From NCBI RefSeq assembly GCF_901000735.1, contig NC_081542.1, positions 36,638,571-36,702,570 on the forward strand: DNA of 64,000 bases, written 5' to 3'. Numbering within the stretch: position 1 is the first letter of the stretch; each line of letters starts with the position of its first letter. Position numbers and translations under genes: made by a program. The stretch comes from Corylus avellana (taxonomy: Eukaryota > Streptophyta > Magnoliopsida > Fagales > Betulaceae). Below, piece by piece: positions 1-12,237 of this stretch. The notes beneath the pieces are model-generated. The model was given only the letters and a program-made list of their open reading frames with translations. It was not told the DNA's origin and ran no database searches.

Positions 1-660
1 GTTAATTAGTTCTGAGAAGTGGGAATCTCACATTTTTCTTTTCTGGGTATTCTTTGTTCTCTGCTAATTTCAAATCTCATATTGTTATTCTAGTTACACG
101 TTGCTTTGTGTAAGTGTTCGTTTGAAAGTTTCCGTTTTTATTTGTTATATGTTCTCCGAGAAGTGGATTTTGGCGTTTTACTCTTCTGGGCATTCTTTGT
201 TGTCGGCTAATTCTTGTAATGCACTTTAATATTCTATGCAGGATCTCTTGTTTGAAAGTTCCAGTCTTGAGGGTTATATGTATCTCTGGAGTGGGTTTTT
301 GGCATTTCATTCTTCTGAGTGTTCTTTGTTCTATTCGAATTAGCACTTGTCATATTGGTATTGCATTTCTTGTAGTTTTAAAGGATTTTGCATGAAAACT
401 TCGTAATTTTTTTACTGTGAACTGAATATGTGAAGTGGGTGTTAGGCATTTCATTCTTCCAGGTACTTTTTGTTTGCCGCCAATTTCATTCTTGTAGTTT
501 TGGTATTGCATTGATGTACCTTCTTTTTTTTTTTTTTAATCTGAAACTTTGAATTTTGCTGTTATAGGAATATTCGAAGTGGTTTTTTTTTTTTTTTTTT
601 TGCATTTCCTTCTTCTGGTTTTGCTTCTTCACCAGTTTTAACTTGTGATCTTCATTATTG
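1..660. repeat. Degenerate ~140-bp tandem repeat, about five copies
   Basis: The motif 'gaagtgg' followed by a T-rich stretch and 'ttcttctgggcattctttgtt' recurs near 14, 158, 286, 432 and 574, a spacing of 128-146 bp. Between these lies a second recurring piece, 'tgtttgaaagtt..' then 'gttatatg', near 118, 248, 390 and 538. The copies are diverged and contain no credible coding sequence. The repeat starts at or before the window edge. It lies upstream of the FAR1-like gene and could be in a long leader intron or in intergenic DNA; the sequence does not decide between them. Confidence 0.6.
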
Positions 661-2229
661 CACCTAACATGATGTTCCAGTTGCTTGTTAAAGTAGAACT
701 CAGGTTTTGCATGCCAGTTACATCAATCCATTATTTTTTTGCTTTTGGTTTTAAATCATTTCCAAGTGGCAGAGGCTATAGCACATAGCCAATTTTGAAA
801 CAACCAATTTTAAGTACTAAATGTCTTACTTATCAAAAAAAAAAAAAAAAGTACTAAATGTCTTCTTTTCAGTAAGCTTGATTCTTGACGAGGATGTTAG
901 GGATTATTATTATTTTTTCTAAATATTTTAAGTTCTTTGTTCCCTAATTGCAGTGTACTATTAGTACTATTGTACAGATGATAATAATTGAACGTAATTT
1001 TCATCTTCTTGTATTATGTTGATCTGGCTCATAATACTCTTGATGATTTCAGTTGTGATCTCATCGCCCATCTCAGTGATCATCATAGCTTAGTTTTTAG
1101 GTGGATCATATCATACAGCGATTCCGACTCTCTGGTGGAGTGAAACTTTTAGAACTAGGAGTTAGCAGTGGAAGTTGTGAAGATGAAAAACTTTTGCGGA
1201 AATTGACAAACCCATTCAGCTGGTGTAAGGAATTGCATATAATTTATAAATTACTCAAAATAATGAATATCTAAAATAGTTTGTTGATTAAATTTGATAA
1301 ATGTGCAATTTTCGGCATGACAAATAGGTTAGATCTCCTTTCAGATTTCAGAAAATAGAAGCTTTGGAAGATTTTTGACATTAGTACACTAACCACCCCT
1401 GCGTCTGTCTCTATGTCTTCAACAGGTTGCAGGGTTATATAGTTCATTACGTTCAAGTTATAAAGAGGATTGTAAGTGTGCTACATGTGATTCTTGTTTA
1501 AGATCTACTCTAAAAAATCTGGTTTGTTAACATCTCAAAGAACTTATTTGAACTAGTTCTCTCTGTTCACTTTAGGATTGATCTGATTTTTTTTTTACTA
1601 TAACTAAATAGTCTTGTGCTGATCAATTGATTATCTTGGAGAAATAGGTAGATATATACTAAATGCAGCACTTGTCAGAGCTGTCTCTTAAACAGGTGAA
1701 TTTTCCTTTTGTCTCTCGGAAGGTGAGGTTTTTGGGTCTTTTTTTTTTGGGGTTGGTGGGGTTTGGGAGGTGGTTGTCACATTCCCCAATCCTGTTGAAG
1801 GCCAAATTTGATCTCAAATATCCAATGCAAATCCTCGTGTCTCCACCAGTCAGCTAGCTGCCAAACAGTATCTTTGAAATATGTGTGATCTTCCATGGTA
1901 GATGGACATATCAGCATACAAAGTTCCTGTGTCGCACATTACATCATGTGAGATGTGGTAATGCGTCTAATCTGCTTGCTATGTTATTACCCAATAAATG
2001 TTCTAAGAAAGGAAGAAATTCTTGATTTGGTGTAAGACCCCTATCGTTCTAGATGTGCTTCTTTGTGCAATGATATCTGAATATGCATCAAATTGTTTAT
2101 TTTGGACATTTGTTGGGTTTAAACATTGCCCTAGGAAGTATAAGAAGAAACATCGGACACTACTAATTGATCTGTGTCCCTATGTGAGGTTTGAATTGTT
2201 GCTGACCCATAGAACGGTCAGGCGATCGT
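661..2229. other. Non-coding stretch, no gene recognised
   Basis: T-rich sequence with poly-A/T runs. Only short ORFs of about 60-70 codons occur, with no recognisable domain. A moderately GC-balanced piece around 1100-1225 could be a leader exon of the downstream FAR1-like gene, but no splice pair is compelling. Confidence 0.5.
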
Positions 2230-4025
2230 AGATTGGCTTGATCCCAAGAATATTCATGACATTCGCAATTTTCACTGGCCCACCACCTTTTATTGTTGAT
2301 TCATTAAAGGGTCTCGTACCATTCTGTGTCCCATAATAGACTGTATGAAGCAAGGTGAATTGATGTGGGCAAGTGTTGCAACCGAGGCATTTGGGGAGAT
2401 TAAAAAGAGAATGACTTCAGCCCCAGTCATGCAACTCCTAAAGTTCACGTAAGTATTCGAGGTGGAGTGCATTGCATTGGGCATTGGTATAGGTGGAGTA
2501 CTTAGTGAGGAGCATCACCTGGTAGCCTATTTTAGTGAAAAACTGAATGGGGCCAAACAAAAGAATTTAACCTATGACAATATGTGGTAGTGCAAGCCTT
2601 ATGCCACTGGCACCATTATTTAGTACCATAGGAGTTTGTCCTCTACTTGGACCATGAGGCCTTATGTTAGCTCAATTCCCATAAGAAACTTAATTGTAGG
2701 CATGATCGTCCAGTCGAGTTCTTGCAAGCCTAGTCATTTGTGTTGAAGCATAAGTCAGAAATTGAGAAGGTGGCAGATGCATGTAGTGGTCGAGTCACTT
2801 TACTGTGCATGATGAGTTTCAATATTATGGGTTTGAAAGACTCAAAGAGGATTATGAGTTGTGTCCTGATTTTAGAGAGGTATGCATAGCCGTAGAAGAT
2901 GGACAATGCCCTATGCGGATGACACCTCCAAGATGGATATTTATTCTAAGCCAACAAACTTTGCATCTTGCAGACGTCAGTTTGAGATTTCTTAATTTGA
3001 GAGATTCACACGGGAGGCCTCTTGGGACACTTTGTTCGTAATATGATTATAAAGGAAGTGGAGCACCAGTTTTATTGGCCAAGCCTGAAAGAGTTGTTGC
3101 TAAATTGATTGGTCATTTTCGCACATGCCAGTTGGCCAAGCACATATAGCAGAACATTAGCCTTTACACTCCTCTCCCTGTGCCAAACTGCCTTTGGCAG
3201 GATGTATGGATTTTGTGCATGGCTTTCTGTGTACTTTAAAGAAGCACGATTCCATCTTTGTGGTACTGGGCCAAGATGACCCACTTCATTCCATGTGCCA
3301 AGACCTCATACGCTTCTAAAGCTGCAAAGCTCTATTTTGACGAGATTGTCAAACTATAGTCTTGGGAGGACCATAGTATCTGATAATGACGTTGGATTCA
3401 TGAGTTATTTCTGGAAAATCCTTTGGCACATGGTTGGGATAAAATTGAAGTTCTCCACTTCCTTCCATCCCTAGATAGATGGCCAAACTAAAGTGGTCAA
3501 TCTAATCTAGGAGATCTTTTAAGATGCCTGGTGGGTGACCACAATAGGGAGCTGGGATTGATTCTCCCAACAACCCAATTTGCTTCAAAAAGTTCTGTCA
3601 GCCGGTCTATAGGCATGAGTCCTTTTGAAGTCGTCCATGGTTATAACCTTAGAAACCTTTAGACCTTCTCCAGATGTCTCCACATGGTAGGATTATTGAG
3701 TCAGCTGAAGCATTTGCACATGTTCAGGACTTGCATAATAAGATCAATAAGTAAATTCAAGCAAGTAATGCCCAATACAAACTTCAAGCTGATTTACATA
3801 GGCAGCACATTGCACTTAACATAGGAGATTATGTCATGGTCCTGATTAGACCTGAACAGTTCCCACCTAGGTCCATTTGAAAATTGCAAGCTTGTAGTGC
3901 TGGGCCATTCAAAGTGTTGCAGAGGGTTGGACCCGATGTGTATGTCATTGACATCCCACCCGACTATGGTATTAGCTCCACATTTAATGTAAACGATCTA
4001 GTTGCCTTGCTTTAGTATGGTACTG
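2230..4025 (+). pseudogene. Ty3/gypsy pol remnant (RT thumb, RNase H, integrase)
   Basis: Reading across all three frames gives a recognisable Ty3/gypsy polyprotein tail. First comes the end of reverse transcriptase near 2230-2450, then an RNase H start near 2456 (FEVECIALGIGIGGVL, then VAYFSEKLNGAKQ). A degraded integrase zinc-binding and core region spans about 3000-3660 and keeps a TIVSDND-like segment. An integrase C-terminal segment lies near 3780-4015 (IGDYVMVLIRPEQFPP; GPFKVLQRVGPDVYVIDI). Many stops and frameshifts interrupt it, and no LTR was recognised on either side. It is an old, dead insertion, same strand as the FAR1-like gene, upstream of its start codon. Confidence 0.85.
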
Positions 4026-4597
4026 CTGATGTATATTTGGATCATGATTGTAATGCTGTAAGTTCAAGGACTTTGATTAGGTTAACACATCTAGTGATTA
4101 TTTGCTCTCACTCTCTCTCAGCAAAACTGGAATTAATTTAATATATGGCTGGGTTTTCTTTATATATATATTTTTAAAATGATTCTGAATGATTGTTGTT
4201 CATTTTTTATCCACATGTTTATTTGGTTAAAATGCTCTCTTTTTTTTTTTTTTTTTTTTTTTTTGCTAGTAATAAGTTTCTACTTTTTTTAAATCTTTAC
4301 ATATTTTATTTTGTTTGATTTGAATAATTCTAGGTGGCCTACTTATGTCCTACAAAGAATGATGTGGCTATGATCAAATGATGATTTTAATAGCCACATC
4401 ATTCTTAGTAGGGCACAAGTAGGCCACCTAGAAGTACTCGTTTGATTTACATATGAAATATATTAATTCTGGAGCTTTTAGATGGCTTTGGATTATTCTT
4501 TAATTTACTTCTAACAGTTGCACATTTTCTTCTTCACTTCTCAGGTACATATGTGAATAGTTTGATTTCCGAAAGAAAATAGAAATAAACGTTCTTT
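4026..4597 (+). promoter_or_regulatory. FAR1-like 5' region with hairpin MITE and leader-intron acceptor
   Basis: Contains a T-tract (4240-4264), a ~100-bp hairpin (4331-4434, listed separately) and a good splice acceptor ending at 4544 (pyrimidine-rich then TTCTCAG). The acceptor suggests that 4545-4597 is the last leader-exon segment before the ATG at 4598. No TATA box was pinned down, because the transcription start probably lies further upstream. Confidence 0.4.
4331..4434. mobile_element. Hairpin MITE (~104 bp)
   Basis: Near-perfect inverted repeat. The left arm starts TCTAGGTGGCCTACTTATG and the right arm ends with its complement, CACAAGTAGGCCACCTAGA; the arms also pair through AATGATGTGGCT / AGCCACATCATT. 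The central loop is about 20 bp. Size and symmetry fit a foldback MITE. It sits about 165 bp upstream of the FAR1-like ATG, inside the probable leader intron. Confidence 0.75.
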
Positions 4598-7500
4598 ATG
4601 GGGATAGATCTTGAGCAGCCTTCAGGAGAATACCATATGGAAGAAAATAGGTCCAATGTGAATGTTAATATGGAGGATGGTGGAGATGAAGGGCATGATA
4701 GAGATGGATCGAACATAGTTACTCCTTGTGTTACTGGAAATGATAAGGAAAACACAGGACCAAATGTAAATGGAAGAATATCAGATGGTAGAAACAAGGG
4801 GCATGCTGGAGAAGGAATAAACTTGAATTCTTGCAAAAGCTTGGAGCCTCATGATGGAATGGAATTTGAATCTAAGGAGGAAGCTTTTTCATTCTATAAA
4901 GAATATGCCAAGTCTGTGGGATTTGCTGCTGTAATAAAGGCTAGCCGTCGATCCAGAATATCCGGAAAATTTATTGATGCAAAATTTGCATGTACTAGAT
5001 ATGGAAGCAAGCGAGAACGAAAAACAGATGAAACCATGGAACCTGTTCCAAATATTGACAGTGCAACAAATGTTCCTGTAAAAAGAAGACGAGGTAGAAT
5101 TAATCTATCTTGGACAAAAACAGATTGCAAGGCCTGCATGCATGTTAAGAAAAGGCAAGATGGTAGATGGATTATCTGTAGTTTCATAAAGGACCATAAC
5201 CATGAAATTTTTCCAGACCAAGCCTATTATTTTCGGGGTCATAGGAATTTAGATCTAGATGGTAGTAACGTTGATGCCTTGCATGCTATCCGGGCAAGAA
5301 CAAAAAAGATGTATGTTACAATGTCTAGGCAATCTGGTGGCTACAAGAAAGTTGACAAGCAGAAAGGCGGCATCACAAATCAATTAGATAGTGGAAAGCA
5401 CTTGGATTTAGAAGAAGGAGATGCTCAAGTTATGCTTGAGCAGTTCATGTATATGCAAGAAGAGAATCCTAACTTCTTTTATGCAATAGATCTAAATGAA
5501 GAGCAGCGTCTGAGAAATGTTTTCTGGGTCGACGCAAAAGGCAGGCTTGATTATGGCAGTTTTGGTGATGTAGTTTTTTTTGACACCACCCATATCAAGA
5601 GTGAATACAAATTGCCGTTTGCTCCCTTTATTGGTGTGAACCATCATTTTCAGTTCCTTTCGCTTGGGTGTGCATTATTGTCCGAAGAGACTAAATCAAC
5701 ATATGTTTGGTTGATGCGGGCTTGGCTTAGAGCAATGGGTGGACGGGCTCCTAGAGTGATATTGTCTGACCAAGACAAAGCCCTGAAAGAAGCTATTGCA
5801 GAGGTCTTTCCTGATTCTCGTCATTGTTTTTGTTTGTGGCATATACTGAGCAAAATTAATGAGAAGCTCAGTTATGTAATAAGGCAACATGAAAATTTTA
5901 TGACTAAATTTGACAAATGCATTTTTAAGTCTTGGACAGATGAACAGTTTGAAAGGAGATGGTGGAAGATGGTTGATAAATTCAATTTAAGAAATGACAT
6001 ATGGTTTCAATCTTTGTATGAAGATCGTGGACGATGGATACCTACATATATGAAAGACATTTTTTTGGCAGGTATGTCTACAACCCAACGATCAGAAAGC
6101 ATAAACTGTTTCTTTGACAAATACATGCAAAGGAAAACTACATTGAAGGAGTTCTTAGAGCAGTATAAAGCGATTATAAGGGAAAAGTGTGAAGAGGAAG
6201 CAAAAGCAGATTTTGAAAGTTGGCATAAGCAACCAGGTTTGAAATCTCCATCACCTTTTGGGAAACAATTGGCAACTTCGTACACACATGCGATATTCAG
6301 GAAATTCCAGAATGAGGTTTTGGGAGTAGTTGCTTGTCATCCAAGAAAAGAAAGTGAAGATGGAGCAACCAAAACTTTTAGGGTTCAAGATTTTGAAGAG
6401 AATCAAGATTTTATTGTGGTGTGGAATGAAACAACGTCAGATATATCTTGCTTGTGCCGTTTATTTGAATTCAGTGGTTTCCTTTGTAGGCATGTAATGA
6501 TTGTTCTGCAAATGTCTGGTGTACACAGCATTCCATCTCAGTATGTATTGAAACGTTGGACAAAAGATGCAAAGAGTAGACAAACAACAAGGGAAGTTTC
6601 AGTTGTTGAGTGTAGGGTTCAACGCTACAATGATTTATGTCAACGGGCCTTTAAGTTGGGTGATGAAGCATCTTTATCCTCAGAGACTTACAATATTGCG
6701 TTGAAGGCACTCGAAGAAGCTTTGAGAAAGTGTGAGTGTGTAAATAACTCAATTCAGAGTGTAATAGAACCAAGCTCACCATCAATTCGTGGTCCTCAAG
6801 GAGTTGAAGAAGTGAACCAAACTAGCAGCTCTAGCAAGACAAATAAAAAAAACAGTGCATCCAAAAAACGACAGGTTAGTTAAGTTTTTGGTGGTTATTA
6901 ATTTAATCTTGAAACTTTATTATGAATTTTTGTAAATGTATTTTTTATTTGAGCAGGTTTTTTTTTGTAATTTTAGGTACATTCAGAGCCAGAGGTCATA
7001 TCAATTGGAACCCATGACAACTGGCAACCAGTGGTTCGTAATGTCATTGTTTAGACTAGCTCATTTTATCTAAAGAAATGCAGGTTCTGGTATTAAATTT
7101 TAAAGGAGCATCTTGATGTGGGTTCCATACTTGTTGTAGGGACACACGAATTTACGAGCACACGTGCTTGATATGTCGTATGAATCGCAAGAGAGCATGC
7201 AAGACATGGTATGATGTGGTTTAAATCTACCATTATGCATGTAACAGGAAGACATTCTTGTTTTCAACACTACTCATTTGACTATGACTGTCACTTAGCA
7301 TTAGAGTTTTTTCATTTGTTTCCATATATTTATTATAGGAACAACTGAACTCAAGGGCTGCCTTTGATGGCTATTTTGGCACTCAACAAATCGTGCAGGG
7401 AATGGTAAGATCCTACTTTTATTTGTTATTGGTTTATTTATTTACCTTATTATTACCATAATAGTATGGAGTTCCATCAAGGAACCATAGATAAGTATTT

Positions 7501-8626
7501 CCAACAGCATAACTTTTATGTTTATCAATAATTTCTTTTACCCATCTTTTGCTTCTCATAGGGACAATTAAACTCAATAGTTCCAAGTCGCGATGAATAT
7601 TACAGCAACCAACATAACATGCAAGGGCTGGTAATCGATATTTGACTAATTGATTTTTTGGATATTGTTTTGTTATGTCTATAAATGCAATACCTAAATT
7701 GGGCTCTTATTTTTTGTTGTAGGGACAACTGAACTCAATTGCACCTATCCATGATGGCCATTACCTCACTCAACAAAGGTTGCATGGGATGGTATGGCGT
7801 TCTATCATGTTAGTTGTAGTTTTGTTGGCTTTTGAGTATTAAGGGTTTTCGATGTTCTACGAGGCTTTTGTTTAGGTTGGGTCAGTGGCATGTTGCGCCT
7901 TTCTTGTATACTGCGTGTGTACACAGGGGCGTCTTATGCTTTTTTTAATATAATTTGCGTTACTTATTAAAAAAAAAAAAGTTATAGTTTTGTTGGCTGA
8001 TATATTTTGATGACGTGGAACACCTTCAAGGTAGAGCCACATCGTGACCCAACTGTTGCGGCAACTGTTGGGTAAACTACAGATACATGATCCCGCCCGC
8101 AAGAACTGTGTATCGGTTAAGTGAGGACTTGAACAACTAATCTCGTGATATTAACCAAATGAGTCGATTATTGTTGTTGACCCATGCGGGCTTTTGTTGG
8201 CTTGATATATATGTCAAGGAAGTCATCTAAAAATAAAAGAAAGAGGACAATTCACATTTCTCTGGGCCATTTGTGTTATGGATACCTTGATATACCCCAA
8301 AGATTTTGGGGATCCTTGGATTATTAGTATTGTTGATTATCAAAACCTTGCTACTATGTGTTTAATAAATAATGATACTCTGTTTCATGCAGGGGCAGTT
8401 GCATTTCAGACCACAAACTACACAGACTTGTTTTGATGTGCAGGATAGTTTGCAAGATATGGTACTTAACATCATCATTAGGATTTTTCTAGCTTTTTGC
8501 TTTCCATGGATTTACTTAAATTATTGTTGATTACCCTTCTTGTTCCAGGACCAGTCTCACATGGGACCCTCACAGCTGCATGGCATGGCATCGAAACATA
8601 TCCATGCAAAACACCTCTCTCGTTAA
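4598..8626 (+). CDS. FAR1/FHY3-related transcription factor, 8 coding exons
   Basis: Exons: 4598-6874, 6977-7033, 7140-7208, 7339-7404, 7562-7630, 7723-7791, 8393-8461 and 8549-8626 (stop TAA). All junctions are phase 0 with GT-AG, giving about 917 aa; the exon 2 donor could be a codon earlier. Exon 1 encodes an acidic N-terminus, a FAR1 zinc-finger region (about 88-206; C180, H200, H202 visible), a MULE-type transposase-derived core (about 300-540, with D329 and D391 or D393) and a SWIM finger CxCx(n)CxH (C618, C620, C630, H632). This is the FHY3/FAR1 architecture: transposase-derived nuclear regulators of light signalling, and the family is known to bind FBS-type promoter elements. Exons 3-7 encode repeated ~23-aa units containing GQLNS and ending in QxM. 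The start is the first ATG and matches the clade's M-x-IDL opening. Close to FHY3/FAR1; the exact orthologue was not determined. Confidence 0.92.
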
Positions 8627-10229
8627 TAGCTTTCTGATAAAGGTTGGTGATAATAATTTGTGTTATTATTATCTGCTTTATTTTATTTTTTTTGTTGGTA
8701 ACTTGTCAATGAGTTTTAATGATAATATTCTGTTACTTTCACAGGTGGAGATGAATTATCTCATTGTAGAGTACAAGCCAACGACAACGAACTTTTGTTT
8801 TTTGTTTTTTGTTTTTTTCCTGCATTGACATTGGTAATTATAATGCCAGATGGACAATTCTTAATTATTTTATCCGCTTAAATATATGTGAAAATACCAT
8901 AACCTAGAAACACCGATCGATGTTCTCTCAATAGGACTTAAAAAAATCTTGTGAGAAGCACTTGCTATTAAATTCTCTGTAAGTGCCTGTAGTTGGCCGG
9001 CCACCTTACCTAAACCAATCATTATATGGGTCCCGGCAATTGCTCTTCTATCATAGTCTACTATATATTATGAAATTAAATATTCTTGCATTTATTGCTA
9101 TTTTACCGTTCATTCTAGTTTTACTATATCTCATGGAATCTGTAGGTATATGTGGGATTTTAACAATTTTACTCTTATAATTTTAAAAATATATGCAAAA
9201 TGAATGAATGAATTTGGATAGTTAATATGAGAGAAGATATATGAGTTTTACTTGTTCGAGTAGGTAGTCAGACAGTTTAAAATTTATTTAAGCAGGTGAA
9301 TCTCATATATATTCTCTTATATTAACTGTTCAAATTATAGTGAATCCGAATCTAATTCAAAGCTGCTCAACTTCCCTAACTAGCTTCTGCACATTTTTTT
9401 TCTAATGACCTGTTAGTACGATGAATCCCATAATCAAAACAAACAATTAGAAAAAAACAAATTATGTAAAATATATTTTAAAAAAAACGTACAAAAAAAA
9501 ATGTAAAATATGAAAGCACACTTTGTTATAGTTTCTTAAATATGGAATCAAAGAATTATCCTATTTTTTTTTTTGAAAGAAGAATTTGGAATGATGTATA
9601 TGTCGGCTTCAATTAGATAACGATTACAACCTAAGATTAGGATTAACGGTCACCATCTCCCTAACTGGCCATCAACAACTCTTGTCTCCCATCAATGAGA
9701 AAAAAAAGTTCAACAACTATCTATCAACTTTTTGGTTCAACTCCTCCCTCTCTCTCATATTTTTTCATAGCCTAGGATTAGGATTAACAGTAATCTCGAT
9801 TCTGATTGGTCAGTGCTCGACCCCACACTTAAATTAACTCAAGAAGATCAAATTTTTCTGAAGGAAATTTCTTGGTGCTTGCCAGCAAGAAAATAATGAT
9901 TATCTGGGCAATTTCAAACAAAGAAAAATAAAATAAAAAGGACAACATATTTCTAATCCAAAGCATTCTAAATTTCAAATTCGTACAAGAATGGCTGTTT
10001 GGATACAAGCAATGGGAGTGTATTTGGATTGGATTAGAAGGAAATTACTGTAGTTTCCACTAGTGTACTAAAGCCTTGTTTGGTTTCCAATTTCTTTTTG
10101 TTTTTGTTTTAAGCAGAAATTCATATGCAATTATGTGAAAAAAATTCTAAGTTTTACCCCGTTGTTTTTGTTTTTCCCATGAAATCCATTAAGTACAAAT
10201 TTCAAGCACTTAAAACATTAATTATAGGA

Positions 10230-10398
10230 GGAATGCTAGGCTTACAAAAAAATTTTACACAAAAACTTTTATAAACTGATGTGGCACAACATGATTGAAT
10301 ATATGATAAGTTCAAATTTTGAAAAACCTAATCATATTGTGCCACACCAGATAGTAAAAATTTTTCTGTAAAATTTGTTTGTAAGCCTAACACTCCTC
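10230..10398. mobile_element. MITE-like inverted-repeat element
   Basis: Ends are GGAATGCTAGGCTTACAAA and the rough complement TTTGTAAGCCTAACACTCCTC. Inner arms AATTTTTACACAAAA / TTTTTCTGTAAAATT and GATGTGGCACAACATGATT / AATCATATTGTGCCACACC also pair. A shortened copy in the inverted duplicate (about 56740-56865) has the same ends but has lost part of the core, so insertion predates the duplication. Confidence 0.6.
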
Positions 10399-11302
10399 TA
10401 ATTATAGACAGGGCGAACCAACATAGGTTCTAATTTTTTATTTTATTTTTTAAAAAAATTCTATAGAAATACTATTTCTTATATTGTGCCCTGTCAAATG
10501 TTTAATTTTTCACCCTCATATGACATGTCTACTATTATGTCAAATATTTTTAATTTTAAACTTGGGATGCGTCTTGAACGCGCTTACTGTTTGGAAGCAA
10601 AACATCATTTTTAAAAACACACAAATACACTGATTTAATATGAAATTGAATTTAAAACTTGCCTATTTTTATTTCACATAAACACGAATGTGCACACACA
10701 TAAAGAGACTATATATATATATATATCTTCGGACCCCCCAAATACAAAATCCTGATTATAAACTCCTTCTCCAGGCTTTGTTGCCTTAATGCACAAGTCA
10801 TTATATTAGGTTGAATTACATGAACTTTGCAAATACTTTCTTTTTTGTTTTTTTTGTTTTTGGTTTTTCCATTATCACACCTTAATACAATAAATATTAA
10901 TTTCTTAATGCAATAAATATTTACCTAACATATCTTAAGACATAGACTTATATTCTGTTGTACACACTATGCTCAAGCAAGATCCAACGAGGCAAGATTT
11001 GAGTGCTTAATTTCTTTGTTGATTGACGAAAGCACCTTTACAAATATGTTATGGCAATAATGAAGTGCTGCCATGGCCCAATCAAAAAATGAGCACATGT
11101 TAAGAATTTGTTGGGGGTAAGCATGAGAGAAGAAGAATCCATTAAGCAAAGAGAAAAAGCATGAGTAGGTGAAACCTAACGAGCTTAAAATTATGGAGTA
11201 GTTGTTGAAGAACTTCCAACTTTCTCTTATTTAATCCATAATCATTGAAGACTTGCTGTGTTTTCTTTGACTCAAACACTGCCCTGTTCAACAGCTTTTA
11301 TC

Positions 11303-11310
11303 TATAAATA
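11303..11310 (+). promoter_or_regulatory. TATA box of GLP1
   Basis: TATAAATA, 57 bp before the ATG at 11367. The same motif stands at matching distance in all GLP copies: 28740-28747, 41330-41337, and on the minus strand 55851-55858 and 39119-39126. Confidence 0.7.
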
Positions 11311-11366
11311 CACAGGTTTTCCATGCAAGATTTATCACCCATCACCATTAAAGCAAAATATTAGAT

Positions 11367-12237
11367 ATGATGAAAGGAGTCCATTTCCTTGCAATTGTGG
11401 CTCTCTTGTCCCTCACATCCTCCCTTGTCTCTGCCTATGATCCCAGCCCTCTTCAAGACATTTGTGTAGCAATTGATGATCCCAAGTCTGCTGGTATATA
11501 TATACATATATAGTTTTTACTTATTTATTTATCAAGCTTCTGCATATATATATATAATGGTTCTGATCATGTTAAGTATTAAAGCTCATTACATTCTGCT
11601 TAGAAGCAAGATTGTTAGTTGTATGGCATCTTAGAAACTGTTATTATGAATGTGTCACTTTTCTTTTTCTTTTAGTACTGACAAAGATTTCTTTCTTGCA
11701 GTGTTTGTGAATGGAAAATTCTGCAAGAATTTTACGGTTGCCAATGCCGATGATTTCTTCTTCCAAGGGCTTCAGATTCCTAGAAATACGGCCAATCCAC
11801 TTGGGTCGAATGTTACTCTTGTGACTGTGGACCTGATTCCAGGCCTCAACACTTTAGGGTTATCCATAGTTCGCATTGACTATGCACCATATGGCGTAAA
11901 CCCTCCCCACACTCACCCTCGTGCCTCTGAGATTCTAATAGTCATAGAGGGTACTTTGTACGTTGGTTTTGTCACATCCAACCCGGAAAACCGTCTTTTC
12001 TCCAAAGTTCTAAACAAGGGAGATGTGTTTGTGTTTCCAATTGGTCTCATTCACTTCCAGTTCAACGTGGGGCACACCAATGCTGTAGCCTTTTCTGGTC
12101 TAAGCAGCCAAAATCCAGGTGTTATAACGATAGCAAACGCTGTTTTCGGATCCAATCCTCCTATCAATCCTAATGTTCTCGCCAAGGCCTTCCAACTTGA
12201 CCTGAAGACTATTGAATATCTTCAGAAAACGTTCTAA
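11367..12237 (+). CDS. Germin-like protein GLP1 (secreted cupin)
   Basis: Two exons, 11367-11493 and 11702-12237 (127 + 536 nt, phase 1 intron), give 220 aa, the usual germin-like length. Exon 1 opens [16 protein letters not shown].., a clear signal peptide ending near [11 protein letters not shown], so the mature protein is extracellular. Two cysteines (DICVAI and GKFCKN) are in place for the conserved N-terminal disulfide. Cupin box 1 is [12 protein letters not shown] (two His and Glu metal ligands). Box 2 holds [17 protein letters not shown] (third His). Family members are Mn-binding oxalate oxidases or superoxide dismutases, or have no known enzyme activity; the activity here cannot be told. 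AATAAA at 12327-12332 is a likely poly(A) signal. ATG 11367 is followed at once by a second ATG (11370); either could start. Confidence 0.93.

Larger units (their letters stand above)
8627..11366. other. Intergenic DNA between FAR1-like gene and GLP1, with MITE-like hairpins
   Basis: No gene. The whole stretch reappears inverted at about 55800-58600. It holds a hairpin at about 9218-9340 (GAGAGAAGATATATGAG pairing with CTCATATATATTCTCT) and a MITE-like element at about 10230-10398 (listed separately). The GLP1 promoter lies at the 3' end, with TATAAATA at 11303-11310, about 57 bp before the ATG. Small ORFs at 8580-8828 and 8983-9180 overlap the FAR1 3' end or are AT-rich chance frames. Confidence 0.6.
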
